Source of the DNA: Clostridium thermobutyricum
Lineage (GTDB): Bacteria; Bacillota; Clostridia; Ch29
Length of the DNA stretch: 45,189 nt
Assembly: GCA_016842005.1 (NCBI GenBank)
Contig: JAENYD010000018.1
Coordinates: 1 to 45,189, forward strand
Reading direction: 5' to 3'
Both the position numbers and the translations under genes were made by a program. Below the pieces are notes generated by a model. It had not been told where the DNA came from, made no database searches, and saw only the letters and a program-made list of their open reading frames with translations. Positions 34,589 through 43,273 of the stretch are shown in pieces. Each line of letters opens with the position of its first letter. The first letter of the stretch is position 1.

Positions 34589-35443
34589 ATGAGTATCCCG
34601 GTTTTTTTATGCAAAAATCTGAACAGGCTTTTCCCTTTGCCCCGGCATCCTTTTAATCTGCAAAATGAAGGGAAGCTGTCCTACGCGCAGTGGCAGTACC
34701 AGATGGGACGCAGGACCATTGAATTCTATCTGAAGGCAACCAGTGAAAAGAAAATGTTCGAGGGCAAGACAGTACTGGATGTAGGATGCGGAGCAGCAGG
34801 GAAGACCCTGTACTATGCCTCAAGAGGAGCACGGAAAGTTTGCGGCATTGATACTGTTGAGCATTATCGGGAAGAAGCCATGGAACTGGCCAGGGAAAAG
34901 AAACTGGAAGACAGATTTGAGTTTATAGTGGGAGATGCCTCAAAGATGCCCTTTGAGGACGATTTTTTCGATACCATTATTATGAATGATGCCATGGAAC
35001 ACGTGGCCAGGCCCGGGGATGTCCTGTCGGAGTGCCGGAGGGTGTTGAAACCGGGGGGGCGGTTGTATATAAATTTTCCACCCTATTACCACCCCTTTGG
35101 TGCTCACCTGTCGGATGCGGTAGGTATACCCTGGGTGCATGTGCTCTTCAGTGAAAAAACCCTTATTCAGGTTTACAGAGAACTGGTAAGAGACCTGCCT
35201 GACGGTGAAAAAAGGGTCTCCCTGAGAATAGGCAGGGACCAGGAGGGCAGGGAATATTTTGCCTACATAAATGGCATGACCATTGGCCGTTTTGAACAAC
35301 TTGTCAATCAGACACCCATGAATGTATGTTATTATCGTATTGTACCCCTCAGAAATGTCTTCGGACTGTTTTCCCGCAGCCGCATCCTGAGGGAGTATTT
35401 CACCAAGATGGTGGTATGCATAATGGAGAAAGGGGAGAACTGA
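34589..35443 (+). CDS. Class I SAM-dependent methyltransferase
   Basis: A 284-residue Rossmann methyltransferase. Motif I is VLDVGCGAAGKTLYYAS near residues 62-78; acidic post-I CGIDTVEHYREEA; motif II region FDTIIMNDAMEHVARPGD; motif III LKPGGRLYINFPP. It starts one base after the tagA stop and ends three bases before the transketolase gene, so it belongs to the same operon. The context suggests it modifies a sugar or lipid carrier of the wall polymer, but the substrate cannot be read from sequence. Confidence 0.88.
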   Translation: MSIPVFLCKNLNRLFPLPRHPFNLQNEGKLSYAQWQYQMGRRTIEFYLKATSEKKMFEGKTVLDVGCGAAGKTLYYASRGARKVCGIDTVEHYREEAMELAREKKLEDRFEFIVGDASKMPFEDDFFDTIIMNDAMEHVARPGDVLSECRRVLKPGGRLYINFPPYYHPFGAHLSDAVGIPWVHVLFSEKTLIQVYRELVRDLPDGEKRVSLRIGRDQEGREYFAYINGMTIGRFEQLVNQTPMNVCYYRIVPLRNVFGLFSRSRILREYFTKMVVCIMEKGEN

Positions 35444-35446
35444 TAT

Positions 35447-36280
35447 ATGGAGGATAGAGTAAAACAGCTGCAGCAAATTGCCAGGGGGGTAAGAAAACAT
35501 ATTATTGAGATGACCTGTGCTGCAAAATCGGGACATCCGGGGGGATCCCTTTCGGCAGTGGAAATACTGGTGTCCCTTTACTTTGAAATAATGAATGTGG
35601 ATCCGGCAAATCCCCGGTGGGAGGATAGGGACAGGTTTGTGATGTCAAAGGGGCACGGCAGCCCTGCATTATATGCGACCCTTGCTTCCAGGGGATTTTT
35701 CCATGAGAAAGAGCTGCTTAGGTTCAGGAAAATAAGCAGCATGCTGCAGGGTCATCCTGACATGAAAGGTATACCGGGTGTGGACATGTCGACCGGTTCC
35801 CTGGGGCAGGGACTGGCAGTTGCCAGTGGTATGGCCATGGCGGCCAAGCTTGACAAAAGGGACTACAGGGTATATGTACTGCTGGGAGACGGAGAGGTAC
35901 AGGAAGGGATGATATGGGAAGCTGCCATGGCATCTGCCCATTATAAGCTGGACAACCTTACGGCTTTTCTGGACCACAACCGATTGCAAATAGACGGCAC
36001 CAACGAGGAAATAATGAACGTAATGCCGCTGAAGGAGAAATGGGAAGCTTTTGGCTGGAGAACTGTGGAGATAGACGGGCACAGTTACAAAGAAATAATG
36101 GATGCTGTAAAAACGGCCAGGGCAACAACGGGGAAGCCTACCATGATTATTGCGGACACCGTTAAGGGCAGAGGAGTGTCTTTTATGGAGAATGCAGCCG
36201 ACTGGCATGGCAAGGCTCCAAGTGAAGAACAGGCCAGAAAGGCCCTGGAGGAACTGGAGGTGTTCTGTGATGGGAGATAA
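35447..36280 (+). CDS. Transketolase, N-terminal (TPP-binding) subunit
   Basis: A 277-residue half-transketolase holding the thiamine-diphosphate binding domain: CAAKSGHPGGSLSAVE, VMSKGHGSPALYATLAS, LGQGLAVASGMAMAAK, and the TPP motif GDGEVQEGMIWEAAMAS ending near LDNLTAFLDHNRLQIDG. It needs the C-terminal subunit encoded next. AGGGGAG lies before the ATG. It joins glycolytic and pentose-phosphate sugars. Split transketolases are common in anaerobes. It is cotranscribed with the wall-polymer genes, perhaps by chance of operon fusion. Confidence 0.94.
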   Translation: MEDRVKQLQQIARGVRKHIIEMTCAAKSGHPGGSLSAVEILVSLYFEIMNVDPANPRWEDRDRFVMSKGHGSPALYATLASRGFFHEKELLRFRKISSMLQGHPDMKGIPGVDMSTGSLGQGLAVASGMAMAAKLDKRDYRVYVLLGDGEVQEGMIWEAAMASAHYKLDNLTAFLDHNRLQIDGTNEEIMNVMPLKEKWEAFGWRTVEIDGHSYKEIMDAVKTARATTGKPTMIIADTVKGRGVSFMENAADWHGKAPSEEQARKALEELEVFCDGR

Positions 36281-37211
36281 GGTTGCAACCAGGGAGGCTT
36301 ACGGAAAAGTCCTCGTGGAACTGGGAAGGGAAATAGAAGATATTGTGGTTCTTGACGCAGATTTGTCAAAATCCACCAAAACCGCCGGTTTTGCCGGAGA
36401 ATTCCCGCACAGATTCTTCAATATGGGTATTGCAGAACAAAATCTTATAGGCACTGCGGCAGGTTTGGCTGCCTGCGGGAAAATTCCCTTTGCCAGCACT
36501 TTTGCCATGTTTGCTGCGGGCAGGGCCTTTGAGCCCATCAGGAACTCTGTGGCCTACCCCGGATTAAACGTAAAGGTGGCTGCTACTCATGCAGGATTAA
36601 CGGTGGGAGAAGACGGGGCCTCTCACCAGTGTATAGAGGACCTTTCACTAATGAGAACCATACCAAATATGACTGTCCTGTGTCCTGCCGATGCAGTGGA
36701 GACCGAGGCGGCTGTGAGGGCGGCGGCCCTGTTCAGAGGGCCGGTGTATATCCGGCTGGGACGCAGCAAAGTTCCCGTTATCTATGACAGAGACAGCTAT
36801 ACCTTTGAACTGGGTAAGGGTATAACAGTGCTGGAAGGCAATGATGCTGCAGTTATTGCCACCGGTATAATGGTATCCATGGCACTGGAGGCTGCCCGGG
36901 AACTTGAGAAGGACGGTGTTCATATAAGAGTTATTGATATTCATACCATTAAACCCATTGACCAGCAACTGATTGTAAAGGCTGCCCGGGAAACGGGGGC
37001 GGTAGTAACGGCAGAGGAGCACAATGTCATAGGAGGACTGGGCAGCGCCGTTGCGGAAGTAGTGTCCGAGAATTATCCCGTGCCGCTGAAGAGAATAGGG
37101 GTCATGGATACCTTTGGGGAATCCGGAACAGAAGACCAATTACTGCTTAAATACGGCCTCACCCCGCAGAGAATAACTGAGGCTGTGAAGCAGGTGATGG
37201 GAAGAAAATGA
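36270..37211 (+). CDS. Transketolase, C-terminal (pyrimidine-binding) subunit
   Basis: A 313-residue partner with the pyrimidine-binding domain (VVLDADLSKSTKTAGF, RFFNMGIAEQNLIGTAAGLA with the catalytic Glu, ATHAGLTVGEDGASHQ) and the C-terminal transketolase domain (VIDIHTIKPIDQQLI, TAEEHNVIGGLGSAVAEV). ATG 36270 lies nine bases after GGAGG, within the last codons of the N-subunit gene. The 11-bp overlap implies translational coupling for 1:1 assembly. Confidence 0.94.
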   Translation: MGDKVATREAYGKVLVELGREIEDIVVLDADLSKSTKTAGFAGEFPHRFFNMGIAEQNLIGTAAGLAACGKIPFASTFAMFAAGRAFEPIRNSVAYPGLNVKVAATHAGLTVGEDGASHQCIEDLSLMRTIPNMTVLCPADAVETEAAVRAAALFRGPVYIRLGRSKVPVIYDRDSYTFELGKGITVLEGNDAAVIATGIMVSMALEAARELEKDGVHIRVIDIHTIKPIDQQLIVKAARETGAVVTAEEHNVIGGLGSAVAEVVSENYPVPLKRIGVMDTFGESGTEDQLLLKYGLTPQRITEAVKQVMGRK

Positions 37212-37270
37212 AATAAACTAGTTATATACCCAATTATACAGTAATAACCTATAACAGGAGGTGGATGGAT

Positions 37271-37747
37271 ATGAAAAGAAAAAGTTTCATCTCCCTTCTG
37301 TTATTTTCTCTGTTAATAATTTCGGGATGCAATAGGATGTTGGAGGTGGTGGATGTGACTTTTAAAGCAGTTACCATTACCGAAGCTCCTGAGGAAATAC
37401 GGAAGGCCGTTAAAGAAAACCGGGACAAGGAAAAAGCGACGGTTTACACGGTTGACAGAGAGGTATATATTGTCATAACCCGGGGAGAGAAAACGACAGG
37501 GGGTTACAGTGTTGAGGTCAGTGATATAGACAAGTATATCCTGGGAGAAGACAAATTCGCCATTACCGTCAAGGTTGAATATAAAGATCCGGAGCCCGGG
37601 CAGCCTGTAACCCAGGCAATTACATATCCTTTTAGTATTGTGAAGGTGGATTTGAAAGATATCCCCATGGATACGCCTTTCAAATTCAGCATAGACGGAA
37701 CAGAAAAGACTGAGTATCCTGTGGAACTTCAGCGGGATGAAAGTTGA
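37271..37747 (+). CDS. PrcB-domain lipoprotein
   Basis: A 158-residue lipoprotein: signal KRKSFISLLLFSLLIISGC with lipobox IISGC. The mature part holds ITRGEKTTGGYSVEVSDI, which matches the PrcB/DUF4115-like protease-complex pattern (TGGYxVxI), followed by a beta-rich tail (ITVKVEYKDPEPGQPVTQ, YPFSIVKVDLKDIP). PrcB in Treponema stabilises a surface protease complex; here the role is unknown. AGGAGGT is two bases from ATG 37265 but eight from ATG 37271, so 37271 is preferred. A strong terminator follows. Confidence 0.78.
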   Translation: MKRKSFISLLLFSLLIISGCNRMLEVVDVTFKAVTITEAPEEIRKAVKENRDKEKATVYTVDREVYIVITRGEKTTGGYSVEVSDIDKYILGEDKFAITVKVEYKDPEPGQPVTQAITYPFSIVKVDLKDIPMDTPFKFSIDGTEKTEYPVELQRDES

Positions 37748-37788
37748 AGCAGATTTTATACGAATTTGTACAAATCTGCTGTTTTTTT
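37748..37788 (+). terminator. Rho-independent terminator
   Basis: AGCAGATTT (37748-37756) and AAATCTGCT (37772-37780) form a perfect 9-bp stem, followed by G and seven T. Confidence 0.85.
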
Positions 37789-37808
37789 ATACCCAAGAAT
37801 TCTGTCAC

Positions 37809-37990
37809 TTTATTATCCGATGGCTACTGGCGCTAATACTCCCGTCCTGTCAGAGGTCAGGGGACACACCTGCTGAAGCCTCGGTATTCCTCTGTGGACA
37901 GGAATGTCCCCATCGGAATGTCCCCAACTAACAGATAAGCGGTGCTACGCCCCTGGATAAGGGTTTCTAAGCTAAAATCCCACCTGAAGC
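37809..37990 (+). repeat. Dispersed palindromic repeat, copy B (about 180 bp)
   Basis: Same order as copy A: TTATCCGATGGCTAC, CTAATACTCCCGTCCTGTC, the GGGGACACACC segment once, two near-tandem GGAATGTCCCC units (37901-37926), AGATAAGCGG, GTTTCTAAGC, and the closing CACCTGAAGC at 37981-37990. The rest of the gap to 38193 carries no gene I can support; a weak AT-rich leader precedes the Lon-like gene. Confidence 0.75.
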
Positions 37991-38193
37991 CAGGAATTCT
38001 GTTTGCCCGATGGGCCGGAATTCTGGTTTTAAACTCATATTCAGGGGTATTATAAAAATCATAGCAGGGTATTGTCAAAGGATATAGAACTATTATTTTA
38101 CGGGCACAATAATTGGCATTCACAGGGAAGCAATATTATAACAGTATCAGATGCATATATGTTTAGTACAATTCTATTGCAAGGGGTGAAATA

Positions 38194-40617
38194 ATGGCAA
38201 ATTTTAACCAATTAACGGTTGAACAGCTGAAGCGGACATGCAACTATGAGGATTTTGGTTTTGAAACTACAGAAGAAGTTGAACCGCTGGAAGGTATCAT
38301 AGGACAGGAGAGGGCCAGCAGGGCAATGGAATTTGGCCTGAAAGTGGAAAAACAGGGATATAACATTTATGTGGCGGGGATGAACGGTACCGGGAGAAAT
38401 AGCTATACACGGTCCATAATAGGGCGGATTGCCGGTAAGAAGCCGGTTCCTGGTGACTGGTGTTATGTTTATAATTTTGAAGACCCGGACCAGCCCGTTG
38501 CCATTTCAATGCCTTCCGGAATAGGAACGCAGCTCAAAGAAGATATGGAAAGATTTATCGTACAGTTGAAGCATGATATACCTAAGACTTTTTCCGGAGA
38601 AGAATATAACAAAAAGAAGGCGAGGATTATTCAACAGTTCCAGGACAATTCTTCACGGCTGATGGATGACCTGAACGAAAAAGCCAAAGAATACGGGTTT
38701 ATATTTAAGAAAAGTGCCGGAGGGTTTGTGAGCATTCCACTGATTGATGGCAAACCAATAAGCGAGGAACAGTACAGGGAGCTGGATGAGAAGGCCCTGA
38801 AACGGATTGAGGAAAAAAATGAGCAACTGCAGATGATAACGGTTGAAGTATTTAACAGAATAAAGGAGCTGGAACATGAAACACAGGATATCCTGAAAGA
38901 GCTGGATGAAGATGTGGGGATGAAAGTGGTGGGATATCTTATTGAGCAACTGAAACAGAAATACCGACAGCACAACTGCGATGAAATACTCAAACATCTT
39001 GATAAGGTCCAGAAAGATATTATCGATAACATCGGAGATTTCAAGGAAGACCAGGATGACGGAGGCAGTGGAAGTATACCCTGGTTGGTAAAAACCAAGA
39101 AGACAGACCATACCTCCAAGTACAAGGTAAATCTGTTTGTCGACAGCAGCAGGCTGGAACATGCTCCCGTCATTATAGAAAACAACCCTACATATTACAA
39201 CCTGGTTGGTAAAGTAGAGTACGAGAATCAGCTGGGCGTGCTGACAACAAACTTTACCAAAATAAAACCCGGAGCCCTTCATAAGGCCAATGGAGGTTAT
39301 CTGATAATCCAGGCAAAAGATATACTTACAAGACCCTACGCCTGGGATGCCCTCAAGGGGGCGTTGAAAACCAGGCAGGTTGTAATAGAAAATATTGCCG
39401 AGGTTACCGGGTATGTAGCCACATCGTCCCTGAAGCCAAAGCCTATACCCCTCAACGTGAAAGTAATTATGATAGGGAATTATCACCTGCACCAACTGCT
39501 GTACAATCTTGACGAGGACTATAAGAAACTATTCAAGATAAAAGCCGATTTCGATACCGAGATGGATAAGAACAAGGAACATATCAACAGGGTGGCCAGT
39601 TTTATCTCAAAACACTGCAAAGAAGAAAATCTGAAACATTTTCACAAGTCCGCTGTGGCAAAAATAATAGAGTACAGCTCGAGGCTGGCGGAGCGGCAGA
39701 ACAAACTCAGCACAAGGTTTAATGAAATGGTAGAGATAATCGTGGAAGCGGATGCCTGGGCCGGTATGGATGAACCTTACGTTATGGGGGAACATGTTGA
39801 AAAGGCTATCAGAGAAAAGATATATCGTTCAGACAAGTATGAGAAAAAGATTCAGGAATACATAAAGGAAGGCACAATACTCATCGATACCGAGGGAGAG
39901 GCCGTAGGCCAGGTTAACGGTCTTTCGGTACTGGATATGGGGGAATACTCCTTCGGGAGACCCTCAAGAATTACTGCTGCAACCTATGCCGGCAGGAAGG
40001 GAATAATAAACATTGAAAGAGAAGCGAAGATGAGCGGAAACATACACGATAAAGGGGTTATGATACTCAGCGGATACCTGGGTAAAATGTTCGCCCAAAG
40101 AAATCCCCTTTCCCTTACCACCAGCATTGCTTTCGAACAGTCATACGGCGGGATAGACGGTGACAGCGCCTCCAGCACCGAATTGTATGCTATTCTTTCA
40201 AGTTTGTCCCGGATACCCATAAAACAAAATCTGGCCGTCACCGGTTCGGTGAATCAGAAGGGAGAGATACAGCCCATTGGCGGGGTGAATCAGAAGATAG
40301 AGGGATTTTTCAGGGTGTGTAAGGAGAAAGGCCTTACAGGCGACCAGGGTGTGCTGATACCGTACCAGAACGTAGACAATCTCATGCTGGATGACGAGGT
40401 TATTGAAGCGGTGAGGGAAGGCAAGTTTCACATTTACCCCGTGAGAACCATTGAAGAAGGTATAGAAATGCTGACCGGTGTCCCTGCAGGGATTCCCGAC
40501 CAGGAAGGAAATTACCCGGAGGGTACTGTCTACAGAAAGGTGCAGGAAAAACTCCAGGATTTCAGGAAGATTGTCGAAAAGTCTGACAATGGCAGGGAGG
40601 AAGATAAAAAAGAGTAG
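38194..40617 (+). CDS. Lon-like ATP-dependent protease (LonB/AAA-32 type)
   Basis: An 807-residue AAA+ protease. The P-loop reads VAGMNGTGRNSYTR, with Arg in place of the Walker Lys, as is usual for this Lon-like family. A coiled, Lys/Glu-rich insert spans about residues 150-290. The C-terminal Lon protease domain has the catalytic Ser658 (GDSASSTELYAI) and Lys701 (IGGVNQKIEGFF). No signal peptide or membrane span, so it is cytosolic, unlike archaeal LonB. It may degrade unfolded or regulatory proteins during stress or sporulation; the substrate is unknown. It is preceded by repeat copy B and converges on the cyclo-ligase gene. Confidence 0.92.
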   Translation: MANFNQLTVEQLKRTCNYEDFGFETTEEVEPLEGIIGQERASRAMEFGLKVEKQGYNIYVAGMNGTGRNSYTRSIIGRIAGKKPVPGDWCYVYNFEDPDQPVAISMPSGIGTQLKEDMERFIVQLKHDIPKTFSGEEYNKKKARIIQQFQDNSSRLMDDLNEKAKEYGFIFKKSAGGFVSIPLIDGKPISEEQYRELDEKALKRIEEKNEQLQMITVEVFNRIKELEHETQDILKELDEDVGMKVVGYLIEQLKQKYRQHNCDEILKHLDKVQKDIIDNIGDFKEDQDDGGSGSIPWLVKTKKTDHTSKYKVNLFVDSSRLEHAPVIIENNPTYYNLVGKVEYENQLGVLTTNFTKIKPGALHKANGGYLIIQAKDILTRPYAWDALKGALKTRQVVIENIAEVTGYVATSSLKPKPIPLNVKVIMIGNYHLHQLLYNLDEDYKKLFKIKADFDTEMDKNKEHINRVASFISKHCKEENLKHFHKSAVAKIIEYSSRLAERQNKLSTRFNEMVEIIVEADAWAGMDEPYVMGEHVEKAIREKIYRSDKYEKKIQEYIKEGTILIDTEGEAVGQVNGLSVLDMGEYSFGRPSRITAATYAGRKGIINIEREAKMSGNIHDKGVMILSGYLGKMFAQRNPLSLTTSIAFEQSYGGIDGDSASSTELYAILSSLSRIPIKQNLAVTGSVNQKGEIQPIGGVNQKIEGFFRVCKEKGLTGDQGVLIPYQNVDNLMLDDEVIEAVREGKFHIYPVRTIEEGIEMLTGVPAGIPDQEGNYPEGTVYRKVQEKLQDFRKIVEKSDNGREEDKKE

Positions 40618-40624
40618 AAAATAT

Positions 40625-41218
40625 TTAGAAAGACGGATGCATTCTTTCCCGGATGCAATCAATAATCCTGTCCTCTGTAACTATGCAGTCAACCGGTATG
40701 TCGGTGGGTTCGGACGGAATTCTCTCAATAATCTGCAGTTCAAAGGCCAGGCCCAGAAGAGGGACCTGTCCAGCCAGGCCGGACAGAAATCTGTCGTAAT
40801 ACCCGCCGCCGTATCCCAGACGGGAACCCCGGGGGTCAAAGGCCACGGCCGGTACAAGGATCAGATTTAGATTTTGAGGGGAGAAAGGCCTGATAAATTT
40901 TGGGGAGGGCTCCGGTATGCCGTAGGCACCCGGCTGTAATTCCACGGCCGGGTCCTTGAGTTCGGACAGGAGAAGCTGTTTTGTACTTTTAATGGTAATG
41001 GGCAGTATTACTTTTTTATCGTGATTCAGGCAGTAGTGGATTATGGGAAGAGTGCTGACTTCATTTCTGAAATCAATATAAGCCATTACATATTCAGCCT
41101 GCCGGAAAACATCCATAGCCAGAAGCCTGTGGAATATTCTCCGGCTTTTTTCTTCTATATCGGATTGTACAAGGGCTTTTCTGGTTTCCAGCACTTTTTT
41201 TCTGATATGACTTTTCAT
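40625..41218 (-). CDS. mthfS: 5-formyltetrahydrofolate cyclo-ligase
   Basis: ATP-dependent conversion of 5-formyl-THF to 5,10-methenyl-THF, 197 residues. Conserved blocks: N-terminal KSHIRKKVLETRKAL, AYIDFRNEVSTLPII, LSELKDPAVELQPGAYGIPE, and GSRLGYGGGYYDRFL, the phosphate-binding signature. ATG 41218 has GGGAG eight bases upstream; an ATG six codons earlier is a weaker choice. The gene converges on the Lon-like gene, with only seven bases between the stops. Folate repair is common next to unrelated genes, so the context adds little. Confidence 0.93.
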   Translation of the reverse strand: MKSHIRKKVLETRKALVQSDIEEKSRRIFHRLLAMDVFRQAEYVMAYIDFRNEVSTLPIIHYCLNHDKKVILPITIKSTKQLLLSELKDPAVELQPGAYGIPEPSPKFIRPFSPQNLNLILVPAVAFDPRGSRLGYGGGYYDRFLSGLAGQVPLLGLAFELQIIERIPSEPTDIPVDCIVTEDRIIDCIRERMHPSF

Positions 41219-41387
41219 GTTTTCTGCTCCCTGCATAAGAATTTAATTTATTAATGGATATTTTTTCACCTTTATAGACTGTCCAATTAATATTATACTT
41301 TATAATAGGAGTCTTATGTAAAGCAATATTTTTGAAGGATTTTACAACTGTATGTCGAAATTGTCACAGGAATAGGAGTGATAACAG

Positions 41388-42074
41388 GTGATTGCTTTCA
41401 GGAAGGTTTCCAAGATGTACTCCAACGGGGTAATTGCTCTCGAAAATATAAATGCACGGATACATAAAGGAGAGTTCGTGTTCTTTGTAGGGCCCAGCGG
41501 AGCAGGCAAATCAACGTTGATTAAACTTTTACTGTTGCAGGAGCGTCCCACAACAGGTTCCATATTTGTAGACGGTACAGAGATTACAACACTGAAAAGA
41601 AGGCATATACCTTATACCAGAAGAAAGATGGGAGTTGTATTCCAGGACTTCAGGCTTCTTCCCAACAAAACAGTTTTCGAGAATGTGGCCTTTGCCATGC
41701 AGGTGGTAGAGGCTTCAAAGAAGGACATACTGAAGCAGGTACCCAGAGTCCTTTCAGTGGTGGGGCTCAGGGGAAAGATGGACCAATACCCTGATCAGTT
41801 GTCCGGCGGCGAGCAGCAGAGGGTGTCGCTGGCAAGGGCCCTGGTAAATAATCCTCCTGTTCTGATAGCCGATGAACCTACCGGCAACCTGGACCCTGAC
41901 ACTGCATGGGGAATAATGGAGATATTGCAGGAAGTGAATCACAGGGGCACAACGGTAATTATGGCAACTCATGCCCGGGATATAGTCAACAACATGAAAA
42001 AAAGGGTTATTTCCATTGAGAAAGGCAGAGTTATAAGGGACCAGATGAGGGGAGGTTATGACTTTGAAATTTAG
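41388..42074 (+). CDS. ftsE: Cell-division ATP-binding protein FtsE
   Basis: The ATPase of the FtsEX complex, which controls peptidoglycan hydrolases at the septum (and in Firmicutes often PcsB/CwlO-like enzymes). Residues: Walker A FVGPSGAGKSTLIKLL, Q-loop VVFQDFRLLP, signature LSGGEQQRVSLARAL, Walker B PVLIADEPTGNLD, switch His in ATHARDI. 228 residues, standard. GTG start with GGAG nine bases upstream. It overlaps ftsX by 17 bp. Confidence 0.96.
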   Translation: MIAFRKVSKMYSNGVIALENINARIHKGEFVFFVGPSGAGKSTLIKLLLLQERPTTGSIFVDGTEITTLKRRHIPYTRRKMGVVFQDFRLLPNKTVFENVAFAMQVVEASKKDILKQVPRVLSVVGLRGKMDQYPDQLSGGEQQRVSLARALVNNPPVLIADEPTGNLDPDTAWGIMEILQEVNHRGTTVIMATHARDIVNNMKKRVISIEKGRVIRDQMRGGYDFEI

Positions 42075-42972
42075 AACTGTAAAAAGACAGTTTTATGAAG
42101 GAATAGTCGCGTTATGGAGAAACAGGGTCATGAGCCTGGCTTCAATAAGTTCTGTTACGGCTGTCCTCCTTGTACTGGGTTTGTTTCTGGTGATAACCCT
42201 CAATATGAACAGCATCATCCTGTCGGTAGAGGCTGACGTAGAGATTAAAGCCTTTCTTGAGGAAGGCCTGGCTCCAGCCCAGGTCAGCGGCATAAGAAAC
42301 AGGATCGAGAATATTAACGGGGTTAAGAGCGTGGCATTCGAGTCCAAGGAAGAGGCCCTCCAGAAATATAAGGAGCGGCTCGGAAATAACGCTGATTTGC
42401 TTGAAGGGCTTGAAGGACAGGATAATCCTTTTCCCAGTTCGTACATTGTCAGACTTGACGACCCCAATACCGTTGATATGGTAGCACAAGAAATCGGGAC
42501 CTATGACGGTGTGGAAGACGTTGAATATGGAAAAGACATCGTTGACAAGTTGTTGAAGGCTACAAATTTCATCAGAGTGGCAGGTACCGGATTGATATGT
42601 ATTTTTGCGCTGATATCCATATTCATAATCTCCAATACCATAAAGCTGACTGTGGCAGCCCGGAGGAAGGAAATAAGCATAATGAAGTATGTCGGGGCCA
42701 CTGACGGCTTCATAAGGCTGCCATTCATTATTGAAGGTATGATGCTGGGGGTACTGGGTTCCGCCTTTGCTTCCGGGATACTTCTGATTGCATACAACTA
42801 TTTTATCAGATTTGCCAACAACAATTTTGGGGGTATCTACGTATTGATGTCGGGGAGACTTGCCCCTTTCGAGGATACAATGATGCTTACGTCCCTGCTT
42901 TTACTGGCGGCGGGTATTGTTGTAGGAGTGATTGGTAGCAGGATTTCACTGAGGAAGTTTTTAAAGGTATAA
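42058..42972 (+). CDS. ftsX: Cell-division protein FtsX
   Basis: Integral membrane partner of FtsE, 304 residues: cytosolic N-terminus, first membrane span (SISSVTAVLLVLGLFLVITL), an extracytoplasmic domain (about residues 60-165; GVKSVAFESKEEALQKYKER), then three spans with the FtsX-type domain (TIKLTVAARRKEISIMKYVG, ATDGFIRLPFIIEGMMLGVL). GGGGAGG precedes its ATG, within the end of ftsE. A perfect terminator closes the operon. No pcsB-like hydrolase follows directly. Confidence 0.95.
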   Translation: MTLKFRTVKRQFYEGIVALWRNRVMSLASISSVTAVLLVLGLFLVITLNMNSIILSVEADVEIKAFLEEGLAPAQVSGIRNRIENINGVKSVAFESKEEALQKYKERLGNNADLLEGLEGQDNPFPSSYIVRLDDPNTVDMVAQEIGTYDGVEDVEYGKDIVDKLLKATNFIRVAGTGLICIFALISIFIISNTIKLTVAARRKEISIMKYVGATDGFIRLPFIIEGMMLGVLGSAFASGILLIAYNYFIRFANNNFGGIYVLMSGRLAPFEDTMMLTSLLLLAAGIVVGVIGSRISLRKFLKV

Positions 42973-42973
42973 A

Positions 42974-42997
42974 ACAGCCGGTTCCGGCTGTTTTTTT
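42974..42997 (+). terminator. Terminator of ftsEX
   Basis: ACAGCCGG and CCGGCTGT (42974-42981, 42984-42991) are self-complementary, followed by a T run from 42991 to 42997. The next 280 bp, to 43273, hold no supported gene; TATAAT occurs at 43083-43088 but without a well-spaced -35. Confidence 0.85.
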
Positions 42998-43273
42998 ACT
43001 TGTATCTATCATTCCTTACAGCAGTTGACCTATTCCGGTCGATTTCCACAAATATTTACAAATTACTGTTTATGTATTTTAGTATAATGTATTCCAAATA
43101 TGTGACGATATATATCATAGAACTAAAAATGCATAAAAAATTTCTGAAAAGGTTGATAAAGCCCATGCGATTTCCGTCTTATATATTAGAAGCATGGGAC
43201 AGGTATAAACCTTAAACCTCAGCAGGGGGGAGTAATGCGATAACAGGGGCATAAATCTAGGGAGTGGTGATTT

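Noticed and set aside
37857-38123. Minus-strand 88-codon frame in repeat copy B
   Set aside because: Entirely within repeat and leader sequence, no matching frame in copy A, no ribosome site.
43000-43215. 71-codon plus-strand frame between ftsX and the sigma operon
   Set aside because: No ribosome site, AT-rich sequence with low-complexity product, overlaps a terminator at its front.
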